Shown here: positions 33,878 through 44,916 of the stretch, one piece after another
Numbering within the stretch: position 1 is the stretch's first letter
How the letters are laid out: the number at the start of each line of letters is the position of its first letter
DNA from: Cellulophaga sp. HaHa_2_95
Lineage (GTDB): Bacteria > Bacteroidota > Bacteroidia > Flavobacteriales > Flavobacteriaceae
NCBI RefSeq assembly: GCF_019278565.1
Contig: NZ_CP058988.1
Span: forward strand, 2,542,001-2,606,000
Reading direction: 5' to 3'
Length of the DNA: 64,000 bases
The notes under the pieces: model-generated
Told to the model about the DNA's origin: nothing
Seen by the model: only the letters and a program-made list of their open reading frames with translations
Databases searched by the model: none
Position numbers and translations under genes: made by a program

Positions 33878-35392
33878 ATGAGTAATTCAACAGAAAGAAG
33901 ACAGGAAATCTACGATAAAATTAGACAGTCGTCTAAACAAGAGTACATCATTTCAGAAATGAAACGATTGGGTTTTTGGGGAGAAGATAATGTTGATTTT
34001 GATAAAGTTGATAGATTTTTCAAAAAGGAAAGCGAGCTTTCTAAGCAACTCCATGACTTATTAAAGAAAGAAAAGTCTGTAGAGGATACAGAAGCATTTA
34101 TTGCTGCAAAGCACATAGAGCGCAAACGAATTTCTAAAGAAAAACAGAAAGAAACCAAAGAGAAAAGAGCTTTAGAACGTTTAGAAAAAGCTAAGCGCTG
34201 GCAGCTCTTGAAGAATGATGATATTATTTACTTGGGTGAAGGATATTCACATCAATTGAATGATAAAAATACAGCTACAGATCTTCTAAAAGCTCAAGGG
34301 TTACCCGTTTTAGAATCAGCTAATGATCTTGCCAAGGCTATGAAAATTAGCTTAGGAGAATTACGATTTCTAGCCTATTCTCGTAAAAACTCAAAAATAA
34401 GCCATTATAAACGCTTTAAAGTTGCCAAAAAATCTGGGGGACATAGGTTAATTTCAGCTCCAATGCCCCGTTTAAAAAAAGCACAACACTATATCTTAGA
34501 GCATATTTTAAATAAAATAACCATGCACCCAAAGGCACATGGCTGTGTCTTAGAAAAATCAATACTTTCTAATGCTTTACCCCATGTGAATAAAGATGTG
34601 GTTATCAATCAAGATATAAAAAATTTCTTTCCATCCATTACCTATACAAGAATCAAAGGCGTGTTTAAAGCAATGGGCTATTCAGAACAAGTATCCATAC
34701 TATTTGCATTACTCTGTTCAGAGTCAAAAATCTTAGATATCTCTCTCTTAGGTGAAAACTATTTCGCACAACAAGGCCATCGTTTTTTACCGCAAGGTTC
34801 GCCCTGTAGCCCAGCTATTACTAATATTATTTGTAGGAAAATGGATTATCGTTTAGATGGTTTGGCATCCAAATACGGCTTTACATATTCCAGATATGTA
34901 GATGATATCACCTTTTCAGGAGATAAAAATCAATTTTCAAAAATCACAGCACTTTTAAAATATTCAAAGAAAATTGTAATTAGTGAAAACTTTACATTAC
35001 ATCCAGAAAAATTAAGGATAATGAAACGCCATCAACGGCAAGAGGTAACGGGCGTGGTTGTAAACGAAAAGCCTAATATTAATAAAGCCTCTTTAAAACG
35101 CTTTAGAGCCTTGATATATCAAATAGAAAAAGACGGTATTAAAGGTAAAACATGGAACGGTGGAGCTAATGTACTGGCAGAAATAGACGGGTATGCTAAT
35201 TTTATTTTTCAGATAGATCAAGAGAAAGGCAGGGGCTTCAAAGAGCGTGTAGCAAAAATACTAGCACAACATAATTATATAGAAAAACATATTGTTACTT
35301 ATGCCAAAGAAAAGGTTGCAGTGGCCACCAGTAGTGATGTAAAACCAAAAGACACCTTCTTAAAAAAGCTATTTTCTATATTCAAAAAATAA
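33878..35392 (+). CDS. Retron reverse transcriptase with N-terminal extension
   Basis: A 504-residue reverse transcriptase. Residues 1-145 are a charged, largely coiled-coil extension; the RT core runs from about 150 to 470. Motifs: NALPH (232-236, the retron NAxxH of domain X), catalytic Asp246 in NQDIKNFF, LPQGSPCSP (304-312), YVDD (340-343) and VTG (390-392), the retron-specific motif. Retrons copy part of their ncRNA into multicopy single-stranded DNA and act as anti-phage systems with effector proteins. The ATG at 33878 sits behind the a2 repeat; an upstream in-frame ATG at 33812 falls inside the ncRNA and is rejected. With the two preceding genes it forms a type XIII-like retron. Confidence 0.92.
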   Translation: MSNSTERRQEIYDKIRQSSKQEYIISEMKRLGFWGEDNVDFDKVDRFFKKESELSKQLHDLLKKEKSVEDTEAFIAAKHIERKRISKEKQKETKEKRALERLEKAKRWQLLKNDDIIYLGEGYSHQLNDKNTATDLLKAQGLPVLESANDLAKAMKISLGELRFLAYSRKNSKISHYKRFKVAKKSGGHRLISAPMPRLKKAQHYILEHILNKITMHPKAHGCVLEKSILSNALPHVNKDVVINQDIKNFFPSITYTRIKGVFKAMGYSEQVSILFALLCSESKILDISLLGENYFAQQGHRFLPQGSPCSPAITNIICRKMDYRLDGLASKYGFTYSRYVDDITFSGDKNQFSKITALLKYSKKIVISENFTLHPEKLRIMKRHQRQEVTGVVVNEKPNINKASLKRFRALIYQIEKDGIKGKTWNGGANVLAEIDGYANFIFQIDQEKGRGFKERVAKILAQHNYIEKHIVTYAKEKVAVATSSDVKPKDTFLKKLFSIFKK

Positions 35393-35508
35393 GTAATTTT
35401 TTTCAGCGGTAGTTTTTTGATTTATTTAAATTACCGAAAAATCTAAGCATAATGCCCAAATTAAATTCTTTAAATCCGTGCTATACCCTATAGCATTTAC
35501 CGAACTAC

Positions 35509-37284
35509 ATGGCCTACGAAAAGGAAAAGAAAGATGTTCTAGATTTATCCAATCAAAACCTAAAAGAGGTACCGAAAAGTATTCTGAAGAATCTTAAATT
35601 AAGAGAACTTAATCTAAGTGATAATCAACTCACAGAGTTGCCAGATTTTATTACGGAACTGAAATATTTAGAAGTTTTACATCTTCGCGGCAACAATTTT
35701 ACGAGTGCTCCAGAATTACTGCTTCAATTTAGGTATTTAAAAACACTTTCGCTCTCAGAAAATCAATTAGAAATTATTCCTGAATCTTTCAGTGCTTTAA
35801 CAAATTTAAAAGAACTGGATTTTGGTGCTAATCCTTTAGTTGAATTCCCGCAGTGGATTGATAAACTATACGCGTTAAGAGATTTAGCAATCTTTAGTCT
35901 TAAATTAAAGCAGGTGCCAGAAGTAGTTACGCGCATCAAATACTTAGAAGTATTGTCTTTAGATGGTAATCAGTTAGAAAGCCTACCGGAAAATTTTGCT
36001 AATTTGAGGTATTTAAAGGAGTTATGGGCAGCGGACAATTGCTTCGAGTATTTACCTGAAAATTTCGGTAAACTCCATCAATTGGAGAAAATCAATTTTG
36101 GGAATGGTCAATTAAAATACCTACCGGAATCTTTTGGTGAGCTAAGAAGATTGGAGTGGTTAAGTGTTGATGGAAATAACCTGGAAGAACTACCAAGAAC
36201 AATTGGTTTGCTGCATAGCTTAACTTTTCTAGACCTTAGTTATAATAAGATAAGCAGCTTCCCAAGTTCGTTTTTTAAATTACATAGGGAAAGTTTGGAA
36301 ATTTGGTTCACTGGCAATTTATATACGGAAGAAACTAAAGTACTCCTCAAGAATGCTTTTCCGGGTATTGATGAGGATGAATTGGAAGAAGAAGATCCTG
36401 AATTAGAAGAATATAAGGACCTAGAAGATACCTTTGGATCTCCACCGAATAAATCAATGGCTTCAGAATTAGGTACTGCTGGTTCTGAGAAGAATAACGG
36501 CTGTAGTGCGTTAGCACTGTTCATTGGAGGAATAATTTTTTTAGGTGGAATAGTATTTTATACCGTAGTGCTACGTAAAAAAGATCCTATCATAGAAGCT
36601 CATAATGAAGCTGTAGAAGCCTATAATGAGGTGGTGACTAGTTATGAGTTGCAACGAGATGTTATCCTTAAAAAAAACAAGACAATTTTGGTCTATACCA
36701 ATGATACAAGCTTATTAGAAGCACATATTAGTCCTAATATAGAGGTATACGAAAACCCGTATGCTCCGTCATACACTAACATACAATCTAAAACAGAGGC
36801 ACTTGTAGAACTATTGAATGACAAGAGTTTAGGGTACCAGGTATTATTGGATAATGGACGGGTACAACTAATACAAGCATATTTCTATGACTCAGTATTC
36901 CCACCAAAAACCATGAAAAAATACCGTCTTTTGGCAGATTACAAAATGTCAGCTAGGGAAAAAGAATATAAGAAAAAGAGTATGGTTAAGCATCCTTATA
37001 TGGAATCTATTAAGAAAACGGATACGGTATATAATACGCAAGGGGCGGTGCTTAGCCATGAGGAACTCGTTAATAGAAAAATGAATTCAGGGATTCATAG
37101 GTTAATGGCACCGTTAATAGATTTAGATAATGAGGAATACTATTTTTATTTTTCGCCATATGATAATAATTATTCCAAGCAAGAGTTTTTAGAAGCCATT
37201 GAAGATTTCAAGGTTATGTTTCTAAAAGAGCACAAAAAGAAAGATTTAGGCACCGTGCGAGAGATCGTTATAAAAATTAATTGA
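35509..37284 (+). CDS. Membrane protein with leucine-rich repeats
   Basis: A 591-residue protein with about eleven plant-like/SDS22-like leucine-rich repeats (about 10-265; pattern L-x-x-L-x-L-x-x-N-x-L-x-x-L-P), a strongly acidic linker (286-310), one transmembrane helix (332-355), and a C-terminal domain of about 235 residues with coiled coil and unknown fold. No signal peptide, so the repeats should lie in the cytoplasm. It follows the retron by 116 bases and is one base before the next LRR gene, with which it forms an operon. Whether it belongs functionally to the retron is unclear. Confidence 0.8.
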   Translation: MAYEKEKKDVLDLSNQNLKEVPKSILKNLKLRELNLSDNQLTELPDFITELKYLEVLHLRGNNFTSAPELLLQFRYLKTLSLSENQLEIIPESFSALTNLKELDFGANPLVEFPQWIDKLYALRDLAIFSLKLKQVPEVVTRIKYLEVLSLDGNQLESLPENFANLRYLKELWAADNCFEYLPENFGKLHQLEKINFGNGQLKYLPESFGELRRLEWLSVDGNNLEELPRTIGLLHSLTFLDLSYNKISSFPSSFFKLHRESLEIWFTGNLYTEETKVLLKNAFPGIDEDELEEEDPELEEYKDLEDTFGSPPNKSMASELGTAGSEKNNGCSALALFIGGIIFLGGIVFYTVVLRKKDPIIEAHNEAVEAYNEVVTSYELQRDVILKKNKTILVYTNDTSLLEAHISPNIEVYENPYAPSYTNIQSKTEALVELLNDKSLGYQVLLDNGRVQLIQAYFYDSVFPPKTMKKYRLLADYKMSAREKEYKKKSMVKHPYMESIKKTDTVYNTQGAVLSHEELVNRKMNSGIHRLMAPLIDLDNEEYYFYFSPYDNNYSKQEFLEAIEDFKVMFLKEHKKKDLGTVREIVIKIN

Positions 37285-37285
37285 T

Positions 37286-38526
37286 ATGAAATACCTGACC
37301 CTAGCAATGCTATCTTTTTTATTTTTTTGTCATGTGATACTACAACAATGAGTTTTGAAATCATGAATCATCCAGAGGTGTTATTTAATACAGCTGTAAA
37401 CCCAAGAAATCTCACTCTAAAGGATATTAAAATCGGGGATTCCGTTACTATTTTTGATAAAAGTAAGATAAACATTCGTGTATTAAATTATGAATCTCAA
37501 GAGGATAAAAAGGCGAAAGAAATAGATTTTTCTTTGACTAAAGATATAAATGTATCCTATGAAAAAGGATATTATTTTGTTTTAAATTACGGCAGGGTGC
37601 AGTCTTTCCTATTGAGTGGTACAGCTTTAAATGCTTACAAAAACATTTCAAAGGAAGATATAGAGCGTGTTTTTGGTAAAGCGGATAAAATAACCATAAC
37701 TGATGATTGGGATAGTGGAGAGTTAACCTCAACGAGCTATCTGTATTTTGATAGAAATATGGAAATCTATTATCGTGATGATATTAGAAAAGGAATTTGG
37801 TCTATAAGTATCGGTAATTTGCCTCGAAAGGATCTACTATTAATTGAAGATGAAAAAGAAAAACTTGAAATAACAAGCTTGGATCTTTCAAATTCAAATC
37901 TAGCTGAAGTACCAGAAATCATTAAGGATTTTAAAAATTTAAAAGTATTAAAATTATCCAAGAATTCTATCTCAAAGCTCCCAAATTGGATAGGGTCACT
38001 AAAGCATTTAGAAACATTAGAAATAGAACTAAACAAATTAGAAGGTTTACCTGAAGATATCGGGAAACTGAGTAAGCTTGAAACCATATGGTTAAGTAAT
38101 AACAACATTAAAGAGCTGCCAGATTCTTTTTGTGATCTAAAATCCTTAACAACACTCTCCATTGAAAATAACGAACTTTCTCATTTACCAAAGAACATAG
38201 GAAACCTATCTAATTTAGAATTTCTTTTTGCGACGGATAATAGCTTATATGATATTCCTGAATCTATAGGGAATATGAAAAACCTTTATTATTTATTTCT
38301 AGAGAAAAACAGATTAAAAGATTTGCCTGCAGACATACAGCATTGTAAAAAATTACATAAGCTACGCTTAACAAAGAATTATATTTTAGAAGAAAATAAA
38401 GCGAAAATAGATAGTTTAACAAGTTGTAGCCCTTGGTTTGATTTAAACTCTGTTAAAGCTATAAAGTTTAAAAATTTAAAAGATACTATTATCGCTGTAG
38501 ATGGTGTTTATTATTACGTGAAATAA
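37286..38526 (+). CDS. LRR lipoprotein with homopolymer frameshift in the signal peptide
   Basis: The ATG at 37286, one base after the previous stop, begins MKYLTLAMLSFLFF, a lipoprotein signal peptide, but it runs into a stop soon after. The frame that encodes the rest (LSCDTTTMSFEIM..., from 37327) is one base off; one extra T in the T7 tract at 37322-37328 would join the two into FLFFLSC, a perfect lipobox. The mature part has a beta-rich N-terminal region (about 1-190) and some seven leucine-rich repeats (about 190-365). So the gene is either phase-variable, a recent pseudogene, or affected by a sequencing error. As written, only an unlikely TTG start would give the 399-residue product. 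Confidence 0.7.
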
Positions 38527-38841
38527 AGGAATAAAATTTTAGCTATGGCTTAGATAAGTCTGTTTCGTAAATTGCTACAGAAGCCCTAACTGCATTATGA
38601 TAATAGAAAAATAACCACAGGCAGTAGTTTACTTCTAGCCTTGACGTAAAGATTAAGGACTGTAATCATTTTATTTTGAGTTGTTCTCTAGCTTTTTCGA
38701 CTATTACTTTTTTTTAGTTTTATAGTCCGTAGCCCACATTTTTGATGTTTTATGTAAAAAATTAACTACACGCTAACATTTTGCTATTAATTAGTTCTTA
38801 GTTTTAGAGCTCAGTTAATTACTAAAAACTACCAGATACCT
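38527..38841. other. Intergenic region before the S9 peptidase
   Basis: 315 AT-rich bases with no supported gene, hairpin terminator or repeat; it must hold the promoter of the next gene. Confidence 0.4.
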
Positions 38842-41800
38842 ATGAAAACCAGATTACATCTATTTTTTACATTATTTTTAGTATTATCTGCAACTGCACA
38901 AACAACCAATGAAGAATCGCGTACATTATATCAAACACTAGTTAGTGGTACCGTCGTAGAAGCGGCGAGTAATGCACCTTTAAGTTATGCATATATTACC
39001 ATAGGTGAGGTTGGTCTAGGAACAGTGACGGATGGTGATGGGAATTTTGAGATTACTATTCCTAATAAGTATGACGCTTATCCCATTAAAATCACCTATT
39101 TGGGCTTTGAAGATTTACAATTTACAGTAGCAGATTTTAGAACTAGAAGTGGCCAAATTATTCAGATGACATCCGAAGCCGTTGCTTTAAATGAAATTGT
39201 ATTAAAGCCAGAGAAAATGCCTAGTGCAAAGGCTTTATTAAAGAAAGTTATAAAAAAAATTCCAACAAATTATACAGATACGCCAGCTAATATTACCGGT
39301 TATTATCGGGAAACTATGAAAGAAAATGGGGTGTATATTAAGTATTCAGATGCTGTGTGTACCTACTATGAGACACCCTATACGAACGCAAACTACAAGT
39401 GGAAAGACTATCAAAATCCGTTTGATCTGTTGGGTAATGGGATGTTAAACTTTGATACAAACTCTTTACACAGAATTCATTTTCATCACAAAACTTTAAA
39501 AGAAGAACAGGTACATATTGTAAAGGCAAGAGCTAGTAGTAGCTTAAGTAAGAAAGAATTTCATGCCAATATAGAAGGTGGCCCCTTAGGATTACTTGCT
39601 AGAAATAGGGTAAAATACCAAGAGAGTTTTTTAGGAAAGAAAGCTAGCCGTGATTTTAACTTTACGGTTTCAGAGGAGCTAGATGAAACAGGTACGTATG
39701 TCTACGTATTAGATTTCCATACTAAAACCACTAAGGCTCAATTGGATGCTATTGAAACGGCTTCAAACAGACGCCAATGGCGTACTGCTAATAATCGTAA
39801 ATTATTAAAAGGCAGAATTTATATTGATAGAGAAGACCTAGCTATTTTGCGCTATGAGTGTGCCGTGCCCAATGATCTTAAGCAATATTTTTGTGGTTAT
39901 GATTATAATCAAGTGAAACATTTTGACTATAAATTAGATGTGCGATTTAAGAAAAGAGAGGGCAAGTATCTCATAGCTGCCATGAGACATGAAGATGAGT
40001 TTATTTATAAAGACAGTATCAGTCAAGCCACTACGTATTATTCCGCCATTTCAGAATTCAAAACCACAGGAACCTATACTAAAGACATAAAGAAATTTTC
40101 TGAAGAAGAAAATTTTGCCAATACTATGTCTAATCAGTTGTATGAATTGCCATTGGATTATGATGCTGATTTTTGGCAAGTTTACAGCGAGAATAATGCC
40201 ATAGCCGCAATAGATACCATTATCAGGAGGGATATGGAAAAAGAGGCGCCTTTGGAGCAGCAATTTAGAGATAAACACATCCGGAATGATGCTATGCCAG
40301 CGCCTATAGCAAAAATAGTACCTTCAAGTTTTAAAATTCATGGTGAGAACTATACTGATAACTATGCATGGCTAAAAGATACGCAAGCACCTAGCAATAA
40401 TACCGCTGTGATGGAATATTTGCGCCAAGAAAATAAGTACACCGCTAATTATAACATTCCACTTAAAAGAGCACAACGAACTATTTATAAAGAATTGATA
40501 AAAGGGGTAGAAGAAAATAGTACTTCATTGCCAATTAGAGAAAATGGATACCTGTATTATAGCGCATTTACAGAAGAAGATGAGCACCCTATTTATTATA
40601 GAAAAGCGGTTGAAAATGATACGGTAGTAGAAAAATTATTAGATGTTACTATAGAAGCAAAAGACAAAGCTTATTACAATGCAGGTATTGGGGCGGTTAG
40701 CCCAAACAACCAATTTATTAGTATCTATGAAAATACTACGGGTAAAGATGCCTATGTTTTAAAAATTAAGGATCTAAAAACCCAAACATATTTAGCAGAT
40801 TCCATTGCTCAAATCGGATCAATGGTTTGGTTGGATAATGCTAGTTTTCTGTATGTGAATAGGGACGAAAAAACATTAAATTCTTCCAAAGTATTACGTC
40901 ATGTGTTAGGTACAGCGCCTGAAAATGATGTAATAGTATACCAAGAAGAAGATCCTAGTTTTAGCGTTAGCATTCAAAAATCAAAGTCCAAGGAATATAT
41001 TTTTTTGAATACCGGAAGTAGTACCACTTCGGAGAATTGGTATTTAGAAACCAAAGAACCTATGGGCGCCTTTAAAGTTATTCAGCCGCGGGAAAAGAAC
41101 CATATCTACGGTACAGCTCAACACAAGGAGCTATTCTATATAATTACCAATAAAGAAGCCTTAAATTATAAAGTAGTTGCTGCTCCTATTCATAGTCCTT
41201 CTGCAGAAAATTGGGTAGATATAATTCCGCACCAAACAGGAGTATTAATCCAAGATTTTCAATTATTTGACGACTATTTGGTGATTAATGAAAAAGAAAA
41301 AGCTCAAGGGCGAATTAAAGTTTTAGACTTAGCGACTAAAAACAGTCACTTTCTAAAATTAGACGAGGAATTTTACAATGTAACTCTAGGATACAATCCA
41401 GATTTTAAAACGGATAGTTTACAGTTTAACTACAGCTCTTTTGAAACGCCGCTGACTACGTTTAATTATCATATGAAGACCAAAGAAAAGCGCATGGTGA
41501 AACAGCATAGTAAGCCTATTACACTTCCGTATTTTAAATATGTAGTTGAACGTAAATGGGTAACGGCTAAAGATGGAAAACAAATTCCGCTAACACTCAT
41601 TAGTAGCAAATGGCGCGCTAAAAGAAAAGGAGATAATTATAAAGTATACCTAAGCTCTTATGGTGCCTATGGAGCCGGACAAGATATAGCCAGTGGCCCA
41701 AAAGTGCACCATCTGGTCAACGCAGGTTTTGTTTATGCTATAGCACATGTTAGAGGAGGAAATGATTTAGGGAATGAGTGGTATGAAGACGGGAAACTGT

Positions 41801-42357
41801 TTCATAAAAAAAATACTTTTTCAGATTTTATAGCCTGCGCAGAGTATTTAATTGAAAATAATTATGCGAAGGAAGGTAGTATTGTGGCAGAAGGAGCTAG
41901 TGCCGGTGGTTTACTAATGGGGGCTGTGGTAAATTAACGGCCAGAATTGTTTAAAACCGTACTATTAGATGTGCCATTTGTAGATGTTGTAAATACCATG
42001 CTCGATGAAACATTGCCATTAACCATTGGAGAATATGATGAGTGGGGTAACCCTCAGAATAAAAAGCAGTATGGCTATATTAAGTCTTATAGCCCGTATG
42101 ATAATGTAAAAGCACAAGCTTATCCTAACCTCTTATTTTTTACGGGGCTTAATGATACTAGAGTCGGGTATTGGGAACCTGCCAAAATGGTGGCTAAACT
42201 TAGAGCTACTAAAACAGATGACCATATACTATTACTTAAAACAGATTTTTCTAGCGGCCATAGCGGTGGTTCTGGGCGCTTTTCAGGTTATCGAGACAGT
42301 GCTTACAAATTAGCTTTGATTTATGATTTAAATAAGCCTAAGGAAGTAGACAAGTAA
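38842..42357 (+). pseudogene. Prolyl oligopeptidase (S9A, oligopeptidase B type) fused to a carboxypeptidase-regulatory domain, broken by one stop
   Basis: A signal peptide, a CarboxypepD_reg-like beta domain (about 33-115), a Bacteroidota domain of unknown function (about 120-460), then an oligopeptidase B-like beta-propeller and alpha/beta hydrolase. The catalytic Ser (Ser1020) sits in GASAGG. At 41935-41937 an in-frame TAA follows ...LMGAVVN; the same frame continues with [14 protein letters not shown] and contains the catalytic Asp (LNDTRV) and His (SSGHSGG) segments up to 42357. Relatives have N-Q-R-P here, so CAA to TAA is the likely change. The first 1031 residues alone lack two triad residues. 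Without readthrough the peptidase must be dead. Confidence 0.85.
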
Positions 42358-42482
42358 AAGTACAGGTACTGCAGATCCACTAGGAATTTAGGGATAAATT
42401 AAGATTATTTTTAACCCTATCCTGAAAGAGAGAATACAATAATTTTCCAATGGCTATAACCATTCAAATTAGCCACTAGAAG

Positions 42483-43616
42483 TTACTTCCTTTTCATCCC
42501 AAATAATAGTCTAGGAATTTTGAAGGGATAAATTAGCAGCCTATATATAAGTATGATTACAGGAAAAGAAGTTATTAGAAGTATGGCAATTTTAGCGACA
42601 ATAGGGAGTTCTAATTGGATGATGTAATAACCCAGAATGACGATGATGGTTTGGTGTAAGATGTAAAACGGGTAAATGGCCTCATTGCATTTTTGTAGGA
42701 ATCTACTCTTTTTATGGAACCAAATTTGTCCATAACCCAGTACTGTCGTTATGAGTGTCCAGCTTACTAATCCGCACACTAGATACCACACGTTCCACCT
42801 TGCGTTAATAGAAAGATATGGCGATATATAGGCATTCGGCAACAAGTAATAGCCGTAAAATATGACCGTACTTAAGATAAAAGCTATCGCGTTAAATTTC
42901 CGGTACGCCTTTAGGTGGGTCCAACTTGTACTTGAGGTGGCAAATAGCATTCCCGCTACCAAAAAGAAGCCGTAATAAAAGGTAGAGGAGAGGTTTGTAA
43001 TAGCTTTAGAATCGCTCGGGTAGATTTGCTTTAGAAGTATTGTAATGATCACTAATGGAAGGACCCAAAGTAAGATGCCATATTTTTTAGCCGAAATACT
43101 ATTCAAAAATCTCATAACACTATCCGATTTAGGAGATTTCAGGAACAGAATTAGCGGAATAAGTACAACAGAATACACGAAGAGGTTTTCAATAAACCAT
43201 AAATGGTTGGTTTCAAAGGCGCCACTTTTATAAACATCTAGATAGGAACCATAGCTAGCTATATGTTCATAATAGGTTTGTGGCGGAACAATAAACAAGA
43301 CCCCAAAAATAAGAGGAATGATTAACCGAATACTGCGCTCCTTTAAAAACTGACGCCATGTTCTTTTAGAAAAAGCATATATGGTTCCGCTTCCAGAGAT
43401 TAGAAAAAGGAGCGGCAATCTAAATTGCTCAAAGAAAACCATGATATCATCCAAAAGCTTACTGGAATCTGTATTCATGATGTGAAAAGTATCGCCATTA
43501 AATGGCATCCCTATATGGTGCAGGTATACTGCAAGTATGGCAATAACACGAAACCAATCTAAATCATACAAACGTTTTTTTTCTTTCAAATCCTTGTTTT
43601 TATGTTTTGCAAACAA
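42483..43616 (-). CDS. Membrane acyltransferase (acyltransferase 3 / OpgC-like family)
   Basis: A 377-residue integral membrane protein with about ten helices and the acyltransferase-3 opening RLYDLDWFRVIAILAVYLHHIG, whose His is the likely catalytic residue (read in parts). Such enzymes O-acylate sugars or cell-surface polymers; OpgC succinylates glucans. The longest frame starts with TTG at 43616, but a perfect minus-strand -7 box TAGGTTTG at 43614-43621 overlaps it, so translation probably begins later, for example at the TTG at 43589. No near ATG exists. It is transcribed after the LytTR regulator in the same direction, with 78 bases between. Confidence 0.85.
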   Translation of the reverse strand: MFAKHKNKDLKEKKRLYDLDWFRVIAILAVYLHHIGMPFNGDTFHIMNTDSSKLLDDIMVFFEQFRLPLLFLISGSGTIYAFSKRTWRQFLKERSIRLIIPLIFGVLFIVPPQTYYEHIASYGSYLDVYKSGAFETNHLWFIENLFVYSVVLIPLILFLKSPKSDSVMRFLNSISAKKYGILLWVLPLVIITILLKQIYPSDSKAITNLSSTFYYGFFLVAGMLFATSSTSWTHLKAYRKFNAIAFILSTVIFYGYYLLPNAYISPYLSINARWNVWYLVCGLVSWTLITTVLGYGQIWFHKKSRFLQKCNEAIYPFYILHQTIIVILGYYIIQLELPIVAKIAILLITSFPVIILIYRLLIYPFKIPRLLFGMKRK

Positions 43617-43694
43617 ACCTAAAAACTAATTTGAATGATTTTTTTGATTTGTGATGGCGTACACGCAAATGTGACGAAATACAAGGACTTGTGA

Positions 43695-44573
43695 TTACAA
43701 TTTAGAATACACGGCATTAAAGCGCGCAATAGTAGAACGCGAAACGGGGATTGTAGTAGCGCAGTTTTTCAAGGTTAATTGGTATCCTTGCGCATTGCCA
43801 GCAATAGTTTCAATAGCTTCTAAATGTACCAGATAAGAACGGTGTGTTTTAAAGACTTGGGGAGCCATGGGTGTTAGTTGTTCTTCTAATTCTTTAAGCG
43901 TGATACGAAGTAGTGTTTTATGAACTGCAGAAGCGGAATGCGTAAATACTTCGGTATAATTACTTTCTACTTTAGCAAATAGAAATTGGCTGCTTTGCAG
44001 TTTAAAAATCTCTTGGGAGGTTGAATCTTTGATGGAAATAAGCCTGTTGTACGCAGCTTTGGTTTGCTTCTCAGGCAGCTGTTGTGCGCTGTGCTTATGC
44101 TTATGTATTAGCCGCTCTAGATTTAAGGGGAGCACAATAATTATTAACAGGAACCCTACTAAAAAGGTATTCCGTATTTCTTCCCAAAAATAGGTGAAAG
44201 ACCGATTATCTGGGTTGGTGTAAATAAAATCCCGAATTAAAAAACTGGCTAGACCTATAAGTAATAAGATTATAGCGAGGTGAAAAAGTTCTTTACCGAG
44301 TGTCCACTTTGTATCTTCTTTTATGGTGCTATCTACTGTTTTTAAATAGCAAAATGCTATAGGCAAGGGAATAACAGCATGTACGAGTAGTATGGCTATA
44401 GAATTAATTTTGTGCTCTGCTACATTCACTACAAAAGGTTCAAAAAAGTACGAGAAGCCAAAACTTAAGACAGAAATAAGCAACAACAAAAAAAACAGTC
44501 TTTTGGTTTTGCCATAGTAATACAGGTAAGGTGTTGTAAGGTACTTCTTAAATTTTGTAAATATATCCTTCAT
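43695..44573 (-). CDS. Membrane-anchored LytTR transcriptional regulator
   Basis: A 292-residue protein with four predicted transmembrane helices in the N-terminal half (about 25-45, 55-75, 90-110, 130-150) and a C-terminal LytTR DNA-binding domain (about 195-290; FAKVESNYTEVFT, PQVFKTHRSYLVHLEAI, TIPVSRSTIARF). It lacks a receiver domain, so the membrane part is likely the sensor. LytTR proteins bind paired direct repeats; the downstream acyltransferase is the nearest target candidate. Confidence 0.9.
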   Translation of the reverse strand: MKDIFTKFKKYLTTPYLYYYGKTKRLFFLLLLISVLSFGFSYFFEPFVVNVAEHKINSIAILLVHAVIPLPIAFCYLKTVDSTIKEDTKWTLGKELFHLAIILLLIGLASFLIRDFIYTNPDNRSFTYFWEEIRNTFLVGFLLIIIVLPLNLERLIHKHKHSAQQLPEKQTKAAYNRLISIKDSTSQEIFKLQSSQFLFAKVESNYTEVFTHSASAVHKTLLRITLKELEEQLTPMAPQVFKTHRSYLVHLEAIETIAGNAQGYQLTLKNCATTIPVSRSTIARFNAVYSKL

Positions 44574-44916
44574 CTATGTGCTAAAATACTTTTTTATAGC
44601 AACAATAATAGGAGGGGAGAAATTTCTTTTTTCTGCCTTTGAATTGTGGTAGCTTCAGGCTTCCCATCATCAAATTCTATTTTAGGAAAAGGGGTAGGTT
44701 TTAGTGCAAAAAGGCGAACAAAACTAGCCGCAGCACTAATATCAAATACTTCATCATGATCGGCTTCAGATTTACGAGAAAGCCTACGTAAACCCGCTAC
44801 CTTGGTTAGCAGAATTAAAGTTACATAAAACGGAGCAACGAGACGTTAAGTGCTTTTCATTTGAAGCACTTAACAATATTTATTTTAGAAATTTGGCAGC
44901 TATTTATAAAAAAAAA
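44574..44916. other. Intergenic region with inverted repeat and start-less reading frame
   Basis: A perfect 11-bp inverted repeat, GTTAAGTGCTT (44845-44855) and AAGCACTTAAC (44864-44874), without a T tract. On the minus strand a start-less frame of about 70 codons runs from about 44845 to 44590 (containing GLRRLSRKSEADHDEVFDIS); it reads like protein and may be a gene remnant, but I cannot name it. Confidence 0.4.
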
